The notes under the pieces are model-generated. The model was not told where the DNA came from. It saw only the letters and a list, made by a program, of their open reading frames with translations, and ran no database searches. Position numbers and translations under genes: made by a program. DNA of 64,000 bases, taken from Cyanobium sp. E1_MAG_00006 (lineage in GTDB: Bacteria; Cyanobacteriota; Cyanobacteriia; PCC-6307; Cyanobiaceae). The stretch is from positions 32,952-96,951 of the forward strand of contig JAIYAQ010000010.1 of NCBI GenBank assembly GCA_027488975.1, read 5' to 3'. Below are positions 55,176 to 63,265 of the stretch, piece by piece; the stretch's first letter is position 1, and the number at the start of each line of letters is the position of its first letter.

Positions 55176-55907
55176 ATGACAAAACAACTGCTGATTTACG
55201 AAGAAGTCGTTCCACTGACGACTGAAGCCCATGCTAACAGTCACATGAGGTTGATCACAGACTTTGAGTTTGCCAGAGACCTCCGGATCGTTCCAATTCT
55301 TCTCTCAGAGTTTCGCAAGGCTTGTCTTGATTTTCCCATAGTGTTTATCAGTGGCGAGGATCAAGCACCATTCCCGGTTGCCGTACTCTCACTGGGCGCC
55401 GAATCAAATCAATATATCAACTCCGGCAACGAATGGAATGCCGGTTATATCCCAGCTTTCATCAGAAGATACCCCTTTGTCTTTACCAAATCTGCTGATG
55501 ATCAACAATACTACCTTTGCATCGATCAACTGTGCAAGAATATCAACCAGTTGGGCGAAGGAGAACGGCTGTTTGATGAGGCCGGCCAGCCATCAGCTTT
55601 CACGCAACAAATGCTTGATTTCCTTAAGTCCTATGAGATCGAACGCAAACTAACAATTGACTTCTGCAAAGAACTTCAAGACCTCAACCTTGTCGAAAGT
55701 AAGCAGTTGGCATCCAAGCAAACAAGTGATAACCCTGAGGCCCAAGAAGTTGTGCGCTTGAGTGGATTCATGACTGTTGACCAATCTCGAGTTGACACAT
55801 TGACAGATCAAAAGTTGCTGAGCCTACGAAAGCAAGGCGGACTAGAAGCGATTGCCTACCATTGGGCATCACTTGAAAACTTTAACAACCCTAGATTCAG
55901 CTCGTAG
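55176..55907 (+). CDS. SapC-family protein
   Basis: 243 residues. The N-terminus YEEVVPLTTEAHANSHMRLITDFEFARDLRIVPILLSEFRKACLDFPIVF and the central VAVLSLGAESNQYINSGNEWNAGYIPAFIRRYPFVF are the SapC family hallmark. The family name is historical and the function is unknown; elsewhere such genes accompany halogenase/oxidase or surface-layer loci. Its stop overlaps the last gene of the minus-strand operon by 11 bases (convergent). No signal peptide. Confidence 0.82.
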   Translation: MTKQLLIYEEVVPLTTEAHANSHMRLITDFEFARDLRIVPILLSEFRKACLDFPIVFISGEDQAPFPVAVLSLGAESNQYINSGNEWNAGYIPAFIRRYPFVFTKSADDQQYYLCIDQLCKNINQLGEGERLFDEAGQPSAFTQQMLDFLKSYEIERKLTIDFCKELQDLNLVESKQLASKQTSDNPEAQEVVRLSGFMTVDQSRVDTLTDQKLLSLRKQGGLEAIAYHWASLENFNNPRFSS

Positions 55908-56496
55908 CTAAACGAGTCCTTTTCGAGATGATCCAGCAAATCAGTGCTTCTATATCACTTCCATCATAGATATAGTCGGCAAATGGGCGAATCCGCTTGT
56001 TTTGCAAACGAAGTAGCTTGGACGTCAATGCAATATATTGCTCAAGGTAATGGGTTATGTCATGGCACCCGCTAATCTCAGCAGATTTAGGACTGGCGTT
56101 CTGGGTAGTGATGGCGAGCAATGCTCGAGCTAGACAGATATCCAGACCACAGTCAATCCAAACAACATAATTAACGAGATCTGCCAAAGCATCCGTTGCG
56201 CTCCCAAGATGGGATTCAAGGAAGACAAACCTATGTAGGTTTTCGGTATCTTTAACTAGGTGGTTCTGGGCTGTTATGGCAGCTTGCAAGTATTCGACGA
56301 GACCCGGCATACGGAGCTGATTGTAGTCAGCCCCCCGATGAAACCAACGATGAAGAGTAATCGGATCCCAATCAGTCATCAGCTGAAAGTCATCCATTGA
56401 AAGATAGATTGATGTCTCAAAATGATGACACAACAGACTGCAGAGCGTTGACTTGCCAGAACCTGGTGGACCAGAAATCGCAATGACAATAGTCAT
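55897..56496 (-). CDS. P-loop kinase-like protein
   Basis: 199 residues. Walker A is GPPGSGKST at 9-17 and a DD motif follows in YLSMDDFQLM, the layout of uridine/glycerate-kinase-like and small-molecule kinases (substrate-binding DD after strand 2). Strand 3 region LHRFVFLESHLGS and the Asp in WIDCGLDICLARALL are in the expected positions. It is last of the six-gene operon and abuts the preceding gene with no gap. The substrate is unknown; phosphorylation of a pathway intermediate is an inference. Confidence 0.72.
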   Translation of the reverse strand: MTIVIAISGPPGSGKSTLCSLLCHHFETSIYLSMDDFQLMTDWDPITLHRWFHRGADYNQLRMPGLVEYLQAAITAQNHLVKDTENLHRFVFLESHLGSATDALADLVNYVVWIDCGLDICLARALLAITTQNASPKSAEISGCHDITHYLEQYIALTSKLLRLQNKRIRPFADYIYDGSDIEALICWIISKRTRLATS

Positions 56497-57369
56497 CTAA
56501 AATGACGCATAGATTGCAGTCTTCGGAAAGGCATGCAAAGTATCCTTAACTTGGCAGTCAAGACCGATATCAAAGAGAAGATAGTCATACATTGAACTGT
56601 TCAGTGAGAGAAAGGACGAGAGAAATGGGTGAGTATTGAAGGCCGCAAAGAATTGAAGCAGCGATATTAGAGGTACACCAGAGAAGTAGAGGCCATCACA
56701 ATGGCGCTTATGGGCAATACAAAATGTTTGGCAAGCGAAAAAGGGATAGCGTTTAAATGGAAGGTTGCCGGAAAAGCAACCCGGCACATGAAGTGAGGAT
56801 GAAATATGTTGGGAGATATCCTCCTGGTGAGACTCATAATCATAGAAATGATAGGAGTTCTGGTAGAGTAGAAAGCCAGAGCTGCTATCAACACAGTATG
56901 ACTTGCCTCCAAAGAGCGTACCACCAGGATTGCCAAGGTACAACGTAAGCGTTGGTGGCAAGCTGGCTATGATTTGCTCCAGCGTAATCTCAAGAGAGAA
57001 CATGAAATAGGGAATGCCGTCGTCAAGGCATAAGCTTGCAGGCACCAGACTGGAGAAGCATTGTATAATGGATCTGGAAGAGAAGCGGCGATTCTGGGGA
57101 TCGTAATCATAAAAGTAGAATTCCCAACAAGGTGCTCCTTCAACAGACTTAATGCCAAAGACGGTCCTGTTAGGTCCTAGCAGTTTTAGGAGATTGGAAG
57201 CAAGCTCAGTGCCAAATCTCTCTATTCCGAAACAACGAAAGGACTCCAGCAGGACAGAGAGTGCTGGCTGATCATGATGTGTGAGCGGACGACATGGCTC
57301 ATAGGGCCAAAGGCAATAGTTGTACAGGGACGGAGACTGGTGAGGGATATGACCCGAGAAAGAAATCAT
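56497..57369 (-). CDS. protein of unknown family in a biosynthetic-type operon (290 aa)
   Basis: 290 residues, rich in Phe, Tyr, Ser and Cys (about nine Cys). Several strand-like segments end in aromatic-basic pairs: NRTVFGIKSVEGAPCWEFYFYDYD near residue 70, LTLYLGNPGGTLFGGKSYCV, GFLLYQNSYHFYDYE. This rhythm is reminiscent of an ABBA (PT-barrel) prenyltransferase fold but no diagnostic motif is present, so this is only a hypothesis. No signal peptide or membrane helix. It abuts both neighbours without a gap. Confidence 0.6.
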   Translation of the reverse strand: MISFSGHIPHQSPSLYNYCLWPYEPCRPLTHHDQPALSVLLESFRCFGIERFGTELASNLLKLLGPNRTVFGIKSVEGAPCWEFYFYDYDPQNRRFSSRSIIQCFSSLVPASLCLDDGIPYFMFSLEITLEQIIASLPPTLTLYLGNPGGTLFGGKSYCVDSSSGFLLYQNSYHFYDYESHQEDISQHISSSLHVPGCFSGNLPFKRYPFFACQTFCIAHKRHCDGLYFSGVPLISLLQFFAAFNTHPFLSSFLSLNSSMYDYLLFDIGLDCQVKDTLHAFPKTAIYASF

Positions 57370-58467
57370 CTAGACAACAGAAGCGGCCCCGTAATACAAT
57401 GTAAAGAAAGGCTCTTGCTTGCGATGGTATCCGAAGGAAATATGGCCGAGCGGCAGTGCAAGACATTGTTGCAGCGAAAGCAAGCAACGCTGCTGGTCTA
57501 GTCCTAAGGAGCTGAACATAAGGAGCAATTGTTCAAGAACAGCCTCTACATTAAGCCTCGAAGAATAAAGATTAAGATCAAATGACTGGCGATCTGATTG
57601 GTCTTCCGTAACATGCAAAAGCTCAAAATCCTCGGCCCTAGTCCGATACATGCAGTGCTCAGCGATCGAGAACAATGACTGCAACAATGCCCTCAGGGAA
57701 GGTTCAATCGCAACAGGCCCGGCCAGTAAACTGAAATGCGTCAACAGCAACTGGCTGAGCTGAGATGGCGATGAAAAACGTAGCGGAGTATAGATAGAGG
57801 TGAAACACTGCTCAGAAAAGGGGGCATATTTCCAGGCTCGATAACGGACGGGTGGATCCGGTTCGACATCAGATTCAAGATATATCTTGAAAAGCGCAGT
57901 TTCACTCTGTGGCTCAAATCCCAAATGCAGATGGTGACTAGTAGGCAGCTGCGCCATCAAGGCTTCAAGATGGTTCTCAGGGAAATAGAGTTCATGGAGC
58001 AGCGCAAGGATTTCGGGCTGCGTCAATGAAGATGGAAGTCTGAGATCATGACCAGCCAGCATGCGTCCAGCCTTGATCTGATCGCTCTGAAATTGAATTG
58101 AACGCTCAAACTCGAACGGACAGTTTAATTGCCGCAGAGCATTGAGATAGCGTGCTTCCAGATCAACTGTAGCAGAACTGGCCATAGGCGGCTGGGGAGC
58201 AACAATTGGAGCTGAAACAGGGTGTGACTGACTGAGAGAGAGACGACGCGGAACACTGGGCAGAACCGGTTGTAAAAGGGCTTCCTTGAGGGAGGCCATT
58301 AAATGGATTCTGGCATTGGCATCCAACAGAAAACTATGGCTGGACGACTTCTGAGCCGCATCAGCGGTCAGTTCTGTGGCCTCGAAAAGTTCCAGAAGCA
58401 GATCTCCCTCCGATGTACGGGAAAGCCGAATCTGGCTTGGCTGAACAAATGGTAGGAAAGTACTCAT
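57370..58467 (-). CDS. two-domain protein of unknown family in a biosynthetic-type operon (365 aa)
   Basis: 365 residues. Residues about 10-70 (PSQIRLSRTSEGDLLLELFEA, then FLLDANARIHLMASLKEALL) resemble the stand-alone 67-residue protein that opens the operon. After a Pro/Ser linker (about 71-98) comes a 260-residue domain with strand motifs LHLGFEPQSETALFKIYLE, ELLHVTEDQSDRQSFDLNLY and LGHISFGYHRKQEPFFTLYY. The pattern is similar in style to the next gene's product. The start overlaps the radical SAM stop by 4 bases (ATGA). Confidence 0.6.
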   Translation of the reverse strand: MSTFLPFVQPSQIRLSRTSEGDLLLELFEATELTADAAQKSSSHSFLLDANARIHLMASLKEALLQPVLPSVPRRLSLSQSHPVSAPIVAPQPPMASSATVDLEARYLNALRQLNCPFEFERSIQFQSDQIKAGRMLAGHDLRLPSSLTQPEILALLHELYFPENHLEALMAQLPTSHHLHLGFEPQSETALFKIYLESDVEPDPPVRYRAWKYAPFSEQCFTSIYTPLRFSSPSQLSQLLLTHFSLLAGPVAIEPSLRALLQSLFSIAEHCMYRTRAEDFELLHVTEDQSDRQSFDLNLYSSRLNVEAVLEQLLLMFSSLGLDQQRCLLSLQQCLALPLGHISFGYHRKQEPFFTLYYGAASVV

Positions 58468-59435
58468 GGCTCAGGCTGGCGAATCGCATCGATGCTCTCA
58501 GATCCGGCTAACCCTGAAATGGATGGACCAATAAGCGGATGCAGGATGTCGGCTTCCCAGCCAAAACGATGGATGTAGGCCGTGCTGAGGCCAAGACACA
58601 TAGAACTAGTACACTGCGATTTGTAGGTACATTGATAAAAGCCATTGCGGCCGAACTCATCCCAGAAGCGGGGGTCAATCTCAAGCTGGGGCTGGTCGTT
58701 GTACAAGAGATTCTGGAAAGACCCTAACAAGCATTGAGGGAAGTTCTTGATTTCAACTGGAAGCGAGTAAGAGTATGCGATGCGGAAAGCCTCAAGCAGG
58801 TAAGGCAAGCACTGATCAGCAGGCACCAATAAAAACTTGTGATCCGCAGAACGCATTGGGAAGTAATACCAGAACTCCAGTTGTTTAACCGCTGCGTACT
58901 GAGAAAGCAGCGCAACAACGGCGGGCAGATGCTGATAACTCAAGTCTGTAATGACAGTGTTGGTGATCACCGATGCACTGGGATAGGCCGACACATTGGC
59001 AATGCCTTGGAGGGTGCGCTCAAAGGAACCGGGGACACCCGTAATTCTGTCATGGGCTTCCGGAGTGGAAGCGGTCACGCTGATGAAGAATTCATTGATA
59101 CCGGAATCAATCAGTTTGGCAGTGAAATCAGGATCTGCCAGCTGACCACCGTGGGTCTGGATGCGGATGTTCTTAAATCCATGCTCCAAGGCAAGACTTG
59201 CCATCTCGGCGAGTCGCGGGTCTAGGGTGATCTCAGCTCCGGTCAGGGTCAGTCCAGTCCAGCGAGATTCCTGCTTGTTGAGACTTAGAAGGGAGTGAAA
59301 CTGCTCCAGACTTTGAGGGCTTAGCAGTTCCATCGTTCCCTCAATCATGCAATGGCTACACTTGAGGTTGCAACCGAAGGACATGGCTAGCTCAATATAA
59401 TCTTCAGCAGGATAAAGACGCTTAGTATCAATCAT
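58464..59435 (-). CDS. radical SAM enzyme with C-terminal Cys cluster
   Basis: 323 residues from the ATG at 59435, which overlaps the methyltransferase stop by 8 bases. The SAM [4Fe-4S] motif is CNLKCSHC (Cys22, 26, 29). LTLTGAEITLDP stands where the GGE motif is usually found, and IRIQTHGGQLAD, EFFISVTASTPEAHDRITG and SVITNTVITDLSY are later barrel strands. A C-terminal group (FYQCTYKSQCTSSMCLGLS) plus FPQCLLGSF could bind an auxiliary cluster as in SPASM/twitch enzymes. The substrate is unknown; peptide modification is one possibility. Confidence 0.82.
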   Translation of the reverse strand: MIDTKRLYPAEDYIELAMSFGCNLKCSHCMIEGTMELLSPQSLEQFHSLLSLNKQESRWTGLTLTGAEITLDPRLAEMASLALEHGFKNIRIQTHGGQLADPDFTAKLIDSGINEFFISVTASTPEAHDRITGVPGSFERTLQGIANVSAYPSASVITNTVITDLSYQHLPAVVALLSQYAAVKQLEFWYYFPMRSADHKFLLVPADQCLPYLLEAFRIAYSYSLPVEIKNFPQCLLGSFQNLLYNDQPQLEIDPRFWDEFGRNGFYQCTYKSQCTSSMCLGLSTAYIHRFGWEADILHPLIGPSISGLAGSESIDAIRQPEP

Positions 59436-60501
59436 CAGCCGATCGATTGGTGGCCTCAATCAGGCAGAAATCTTGATCCAGGCGTATGACATGTGCCGCC
59501 GTGACCACGAAACCAAGCTGGGGGAGAACCTGAAGATAGAAAGCTGGATCGCGATAGGATCTCTCAAACATGAGCACTGGAATATCACAGAAATTCCAAG
59601 GACTTGATGCTATGTCTCGTTGCGAAGTGATTCGTTCATAGATGATAACCTTGCCACCACTGGGCAAGGCCCTAGCTGAACGCGATAAATGTTGCCTAAC
59701 ATCTTGATCACTCCAATCATGTAGGAATGACTTATAGAGGTGAGCATCGAAGCCAGTAGGGAGGCGATCCGATCGAATGTCGCCAGCGATGAAACGGATA
59801 CGATCAACGCAAGGAGACGGCAACACATAATTCAAACCCAGAGAGCAGATCAGTGGCAGATCGAAAACGGATACCCTCTGGGCTGGACACGACTGGCACA
59901 ACTGAGATGCAAAAGAACCCGAGTTGCCACCGACATCAAGAATGAGCGTACTGCCATCCAATGGATACAGCCAAAGGAATGGAGCAGCTTCGTACTTGCT
60001 TAAAACAGAAGTCAGTTGAACCCAAAGCCTGGTGCGCAGATATGTGGATACCTCAATGTTAGTTTCAGATGTATATTCAAACAGGGAAAATATCGAGGCA
60101 CTTTCGCGAAACTTCTCTGGATTGGAGATCAACGCAGAAAAGTTCTCAGAAAAATCAGCCAACAGCAAGCCACTCAAGGCCAGCTTTGTACAGAGAAGAT
60201 CAAAGTATGGTAAGGCGGCCTTGAATTCGGGCGATAGCAGGATGTCCTCGTGGCGAACCAGTAAAACGCCGGCAGCAACAAGCAGGTCGACAAGCAGCTG
60301 GGTACCTCTTTGATCGCACTCGATCGAGCGTGCCAAGGCTGCGAGTGAGACGCTCTCGCGCGGCACGATGTAGTTCAACAACCCAAGATCGATAGCGGTT
60401 TTTAGCGCCCGTGCCTTGACAAGGGTGTCCATAAAGGAGCTACAGCGGAGGTAGTCCACAGATTCGGGCGAAGGAGTCACCCGTAGAAGCGCACTAGTCA
60501 T
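59428..60501 (-). CDS. SAM-dependent O-methyltransferase (plant-COMT / hydroxyneurosporene type)
   Basis: 357 residues. An N-terminal winged-helix dimerisation domain (about 18-100: VKARALKTAIDLGLL, RGTQLLVDLLVAAGVLL) and a class I methyltransferase domain with LILDVGGNSGSFASQL near residue 184, FIAGDIRSDRLPTGFDAHLYKSFLHDWSDQD and GGKVIIYERI. The HDWSD segment provides the catalytic-base His in family O-methyltransferases (PF00891). Overlaps the small first gene by 8 bases and the radical SAM gene by 8. Acts on a hydroxyl of a small molecule in characterised relatives. Confidence 0.85.
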   Translation of the reverse strand: MTSALLRVTPSPESVDYLRCSSFMDTLVKARALKTAIDLGLLNYIVPRESVSLAALARSIECDQRGTQLLVDLLVAAGVLLVRHEDILLSPEFKAALPYFDLLCTKLALSGLLLADFSENFSALISNPEKFRESASIFSLFEYTSETNIEVSTYLRTRLWVQLTSVLSKYEAAPFLWLYPLDGSTLILDVGGNSGSFASQLCQSCPAQRVSVFDLPLICSLGLNYVLPSPCVDRIRFIAGDIRSDRLPTGFDAHLYKSFLHDWSDQDVRQHLSRSARALPSGGKVIIYERITSQRDIASSPWNFCDIPVLMFERSYRDPAFYLQVLPQLGFVVTAAHVIRLDQDFCLIEATNRSADD

Positions 60502-60697
60502 CTGACCGCATCAGTTGCTCAAGCCAGTCATGTAGACCACGGGCAGCCTCATCGCTAAGGCCGATGGAGATCAGCGGCTTTGCAGACTCTGAGATGATTT
60601 GGAGTTGTTCCGTGACCTCTCTATCTCCCAGGATTATCCGGATACCCGCGGATGAGCGGGAGGCTTGAGCCAGATGAATGCTTGTAGGCATCAGCAT
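60494..60697 (-). CDS. small domain protein opening the operon (65-67 aa)
   Basis: 67 residues from the ATG at 60697, or 65 from the ATG at 60691, which is better spaced from the AGAGGA site upstream. The sequence has two strand-like segments (SIHLAQASRSSAGIRIILG, KPLISIGLS) and a helix (DEAARGLHDWLEQLM). It aligns in layout with residues 10-70 of the 365-residue protein in the same operon. It might be a recognition or carrier-type domain, or a peptide substrate; it lacks the Cys, Gly-rich or aromatic core of typical RiPP precursors. Confidence 0.6.
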   Translation of the reverse strand: MLMPTSIHLAQASRSSAGIRIILGDREVTEQLQIISESAKPLISIGLSDEAARGLHDWLEQLMRSDD

Positions 60698-60757
60698 TTC
60701 CTCTCTTACGTGTGAAAATCCGTGACAGATGGTATGGGCAACGATCCGACATGGAAG

Positions 60758-63214
60758 TTATATAGCACGAATACGCAAGCGATCACGAAACTGCTTGTCA
60801 GCCATGGATGTGTTGCCGTTGATATCTAAGAAACTTCCAGGAATGATACTCAGTGTAAAGTCTCCGGCGTACCTTGGTGCAACAAGAAGGAGCTCCCAGC
60901 GTGTTTTGCTCAATTGTCGAACACTGGCTACACGTCCACCCCCGCTCACCTGGAAGCTGCTGATTCCTAAACTTCCTAGGCCACTGGTTCGGACTTCTTC
61001 GCTCATATCAAGCTGAATCGCCCGCACTGATCCTCGTGTGAGTGTGGTGGGCGGGGTGAGGAAGGTAGCAAAGGGCCTAGTGTTATCAATGGAAAAGCGC
61101 AGATTTGCGGCTGAAGAGGTTGTCGGTATGTTGATATTGCCTGTGGTATTGTTTACAGGCAGGTACGAGTAGCCATCGATAGTCGCTTCAGCCCGGTCTG
61201 AGAAGCTATTGAGCCTTGCCCAGACAGGAATGCTGTTGGAAATGATGGGGCTGGGGGTGAACCGTGCCCGATACAGGGTGCTTGTTTCTTCCGTGCCAGG
61301 TGCTGCATTTCCGTTTACAGTATTGCAGACTTCAAGCGCTGTGACTTTACCACCAGTGACGTTGAGGTCTTGGAGTCTTAGATTGTATACGGGCTCCCGG
61401 AATTGGAAATAGAGATAGGGAATCTCGCCATAACGAATCGGGCTAGTCAGTGCTGATGCGGCTGTGCCTCCAGTCAGGTGAAAGTAGATTCCAGTCAGGG
61501 CAGGAGGAATCGTATCTACGGTGTAGTTTTCTGAGAATCGACTAGCAGCATTAGAGCCCGCATTGCCCGCAGTATCCGTAAGCTGAGAAACATCAACAGA
61601 AATTTGATTGCTGGGGTCTTCCGTGGCATTGGGCGCGAGGAGTACGGTGAATGTGATATTGTCAGATGTAGTCAGAGTGCCACTTTTGGCCAAATTTGGA
61701 ATTTGCACAATATTTGAGAAAACTGCATCACTGAAACCCCTCACTTCCTCGCTGAAAACAATTCTCAGCTGCGTGGTATCGCCGCTCTTCAGCCTCCAGT
61801 CGTCGAGCGCCACAGAGGATACTGTCGGTGGAGTCGTGTCATTCTGCTCTGCCCTAAGGCCATCAAGATCCGAAAGGGCAATGGTTCCGATCCTGGGAAG
61901 GTTCAGGCCAGTGTTGTTTGCAGTGGTTGTGTCTGACCCCGAGGATGCGATGTAGGAGGTGCCGGATCCATCGGAGACCGTGTTAAAGATCCAGCGATCC
62001 TTGGCTGAAGTTCCTGATCCAACGGTGTTCACGCCATTGGTGAGGTATAAAGCAAGAGGTTGGCCATTATTGATTGCGATTGCATCACTAATCAGCCAGA
62101 CTCGCTTCGTGCCCCCCGAACCATTGCTGGCAAAGTTTGTTCTGAAGTCTGGATCCGCTGTTGGATCGTCCGGCAGGATCCATACATTGCTGCTGATCCA
62201 TGCGCCGGTATCGGCATTGGCTCCGTCGTTGACGGCGGCAAAAAGGTTATTGAATCGAACGTAATAAGCATCGGATATCTGCTTGAACTTGAAGTTGCTT
62301 ATGTTTGCAACGATATTTCCGGTAAGGCCGTCATCGGAGAGAGCCCGAAAGCCAAAGCTGGTCGGCGTTGTGAAAAAGGAGGTCAGCTGGCCAGTCTTGG
62401 TCTGTATGCCAAATGCACTGCTGCTGAGCGAGCTGTAAGTCGTGCCATCGATCAGGGTGCCGAAGGAATCGCCTCTAAGATCTGGATCATAGTTTGTATA
62501 GCTCCAGTCATACACTGCAAAGCCTGGGGCTGTGATTACGGAGTTCGTACTGTAATCAACTGTCTCCGGGGAGCTTGAGCCATTATTGCTGCCGTTGATC
62601 GTGATGCTGGCCGGAGCAGAGCCGAGATCTACTGAGCCATTGGAGAGTCCCGATGTGGCAGAACTCCAGGAAGCTGGAGCGATCCCTGTTGTTGTAAATC
62701 CAGCTGATGTTGCAAACTCCACATCTAAGCTTATGGATCCAACCCGCAGGGTTCCATGGTCGTCATCCGGCCTGCCCAGGGTGGAATAGTTGAGCCCGTG
62801 GGCGGCCATCAAGCGATTGGAGAACCAGAGGCCCTCGTCTCCTCGGGTATCGCGATCTCCATTGACGACCCAGTCGATCGCGTGGCCGAACTCCTCCAGG
62901 ATGACCCCGGTGACCGCATCCACAGAGGCAGAGCGCAACCAGCTGCCATTCAGAAGAATTTCCGGGCTGCCATCGAGGAAGGAGCTGGTGAAGGCACCGG
63001 GGTGGCCCTGCAGCTGCTCATCGCTGAGGGTTGTGATTCCAACCCAACCGAGGGGGTCGGGATCGCTGAAGAGAGCGCTGCTGTTGAACCGGTCCGAGGC
63101 TCCCGGGCCGAACACCTGATCGAGCAGCACAGCACCGCTCTGGGTGCCAAGTCCGCCCAGGAGGATCTGGGCATTGCGGTAGCCAGAGCTAGCGAGAAAA
63201 GTGTTGTCGTCCAT
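60758..63214 (-). CDS. large Ig-like-domain surface/secreted protein with LEEFGH motif
   Basis: 818 residues, no N-terminal signal peptide, which suits type I (RTX-like) secretion. Residues about 100-145 hold VTGVILEEFGHAIDW and GDRDTRGDEGLWFSNRL, a block found at the start of many cyanobacterial hemolysin-type and protease-like proteins. After Ser/Thr/Gly-rich strands, at least two bacterial Ig-like repeats are seen (TPPTVSSVALDDWRLKSGD with IVFSEEVRGFSD; TIPPALTGIYFHLTGGT; TRPFATFLTPPT with LDMSEEVRTSG). No nonapeptide repeats in this protein. Located 51 bases after an RTX gene. Confidence 0.78.
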   Translation of the reverse strand: MDDNTFLASSGYRNAQILLGGLGTQSGAVLLDQVFGPGASDRFNSSALFSDPDPLGWVGITTLSDEQLQGHPGAFTSSFLDGSPEILLNGSWLRSASVDAVTGVILEEFGHAIDWVVNGDRDTRGDEGLWFSNRLMAAHGLNYSTLGRPDDDHGTLRVGSISLDVEFATSAGFTTTGIAPASWSSATSGLSNGSVDLGSAPASITINGSNNGSSSPETVDYSTNSVITAPGFAVYDWSYTNYDPDLRGDSFGTLIDGTTYSSLSSSAFGIQTKTGQLTSFFTTPTSFGFRALSDDGLTGNIVANISNFKFKQISDAYYVRFNNLFAAVNDGANADTGAWISSNVWILPDDPTADPDFRTNFASNGSGGTKRVWLISDAIAINNGQPLALYLTNGVNTVGSGTSAKDRWIFNTVSDGSGTSYIASSGSDTTTANNTGLNLPRIGTIALSDLDGLRAEQNDTTPPTVSSVALDDWRLKSGDTTQLRIVFSEEVRGFSDAVFSNIVQIPNLAKSGTLTTSDNITFTVLLAPNATEDPSNQISVDVSQLTDTAGNAGSNAASRFSENYTVDTIPPALTGIYFHLTGGTAASALTSPIRYGEIPYLYFQFREPVYNLRLQDLNVTGGKVTALEVCNTVNGNAAPGTEETSTLYRARFTPSPIISNSIPVWARLNSFSDRAEATIDGYSYLPVNNTTGNINIPTTSSAANLRFSIDNTRPFATFLTPPTTLTRGSVRAIQLDMSEEVRTSGLGSLGISSFQVSGGGRVASVRQLSKTRWELLLVAPRYAGDFTLSIIPGSFLDINGNTSMADKQFRDRLRIRAI

Positions 63215-63265
63215 GGGTGTCGTTGTGGAGTTACGAGCTGGTTGAGCGCCCGTTGCGCTGAATCA

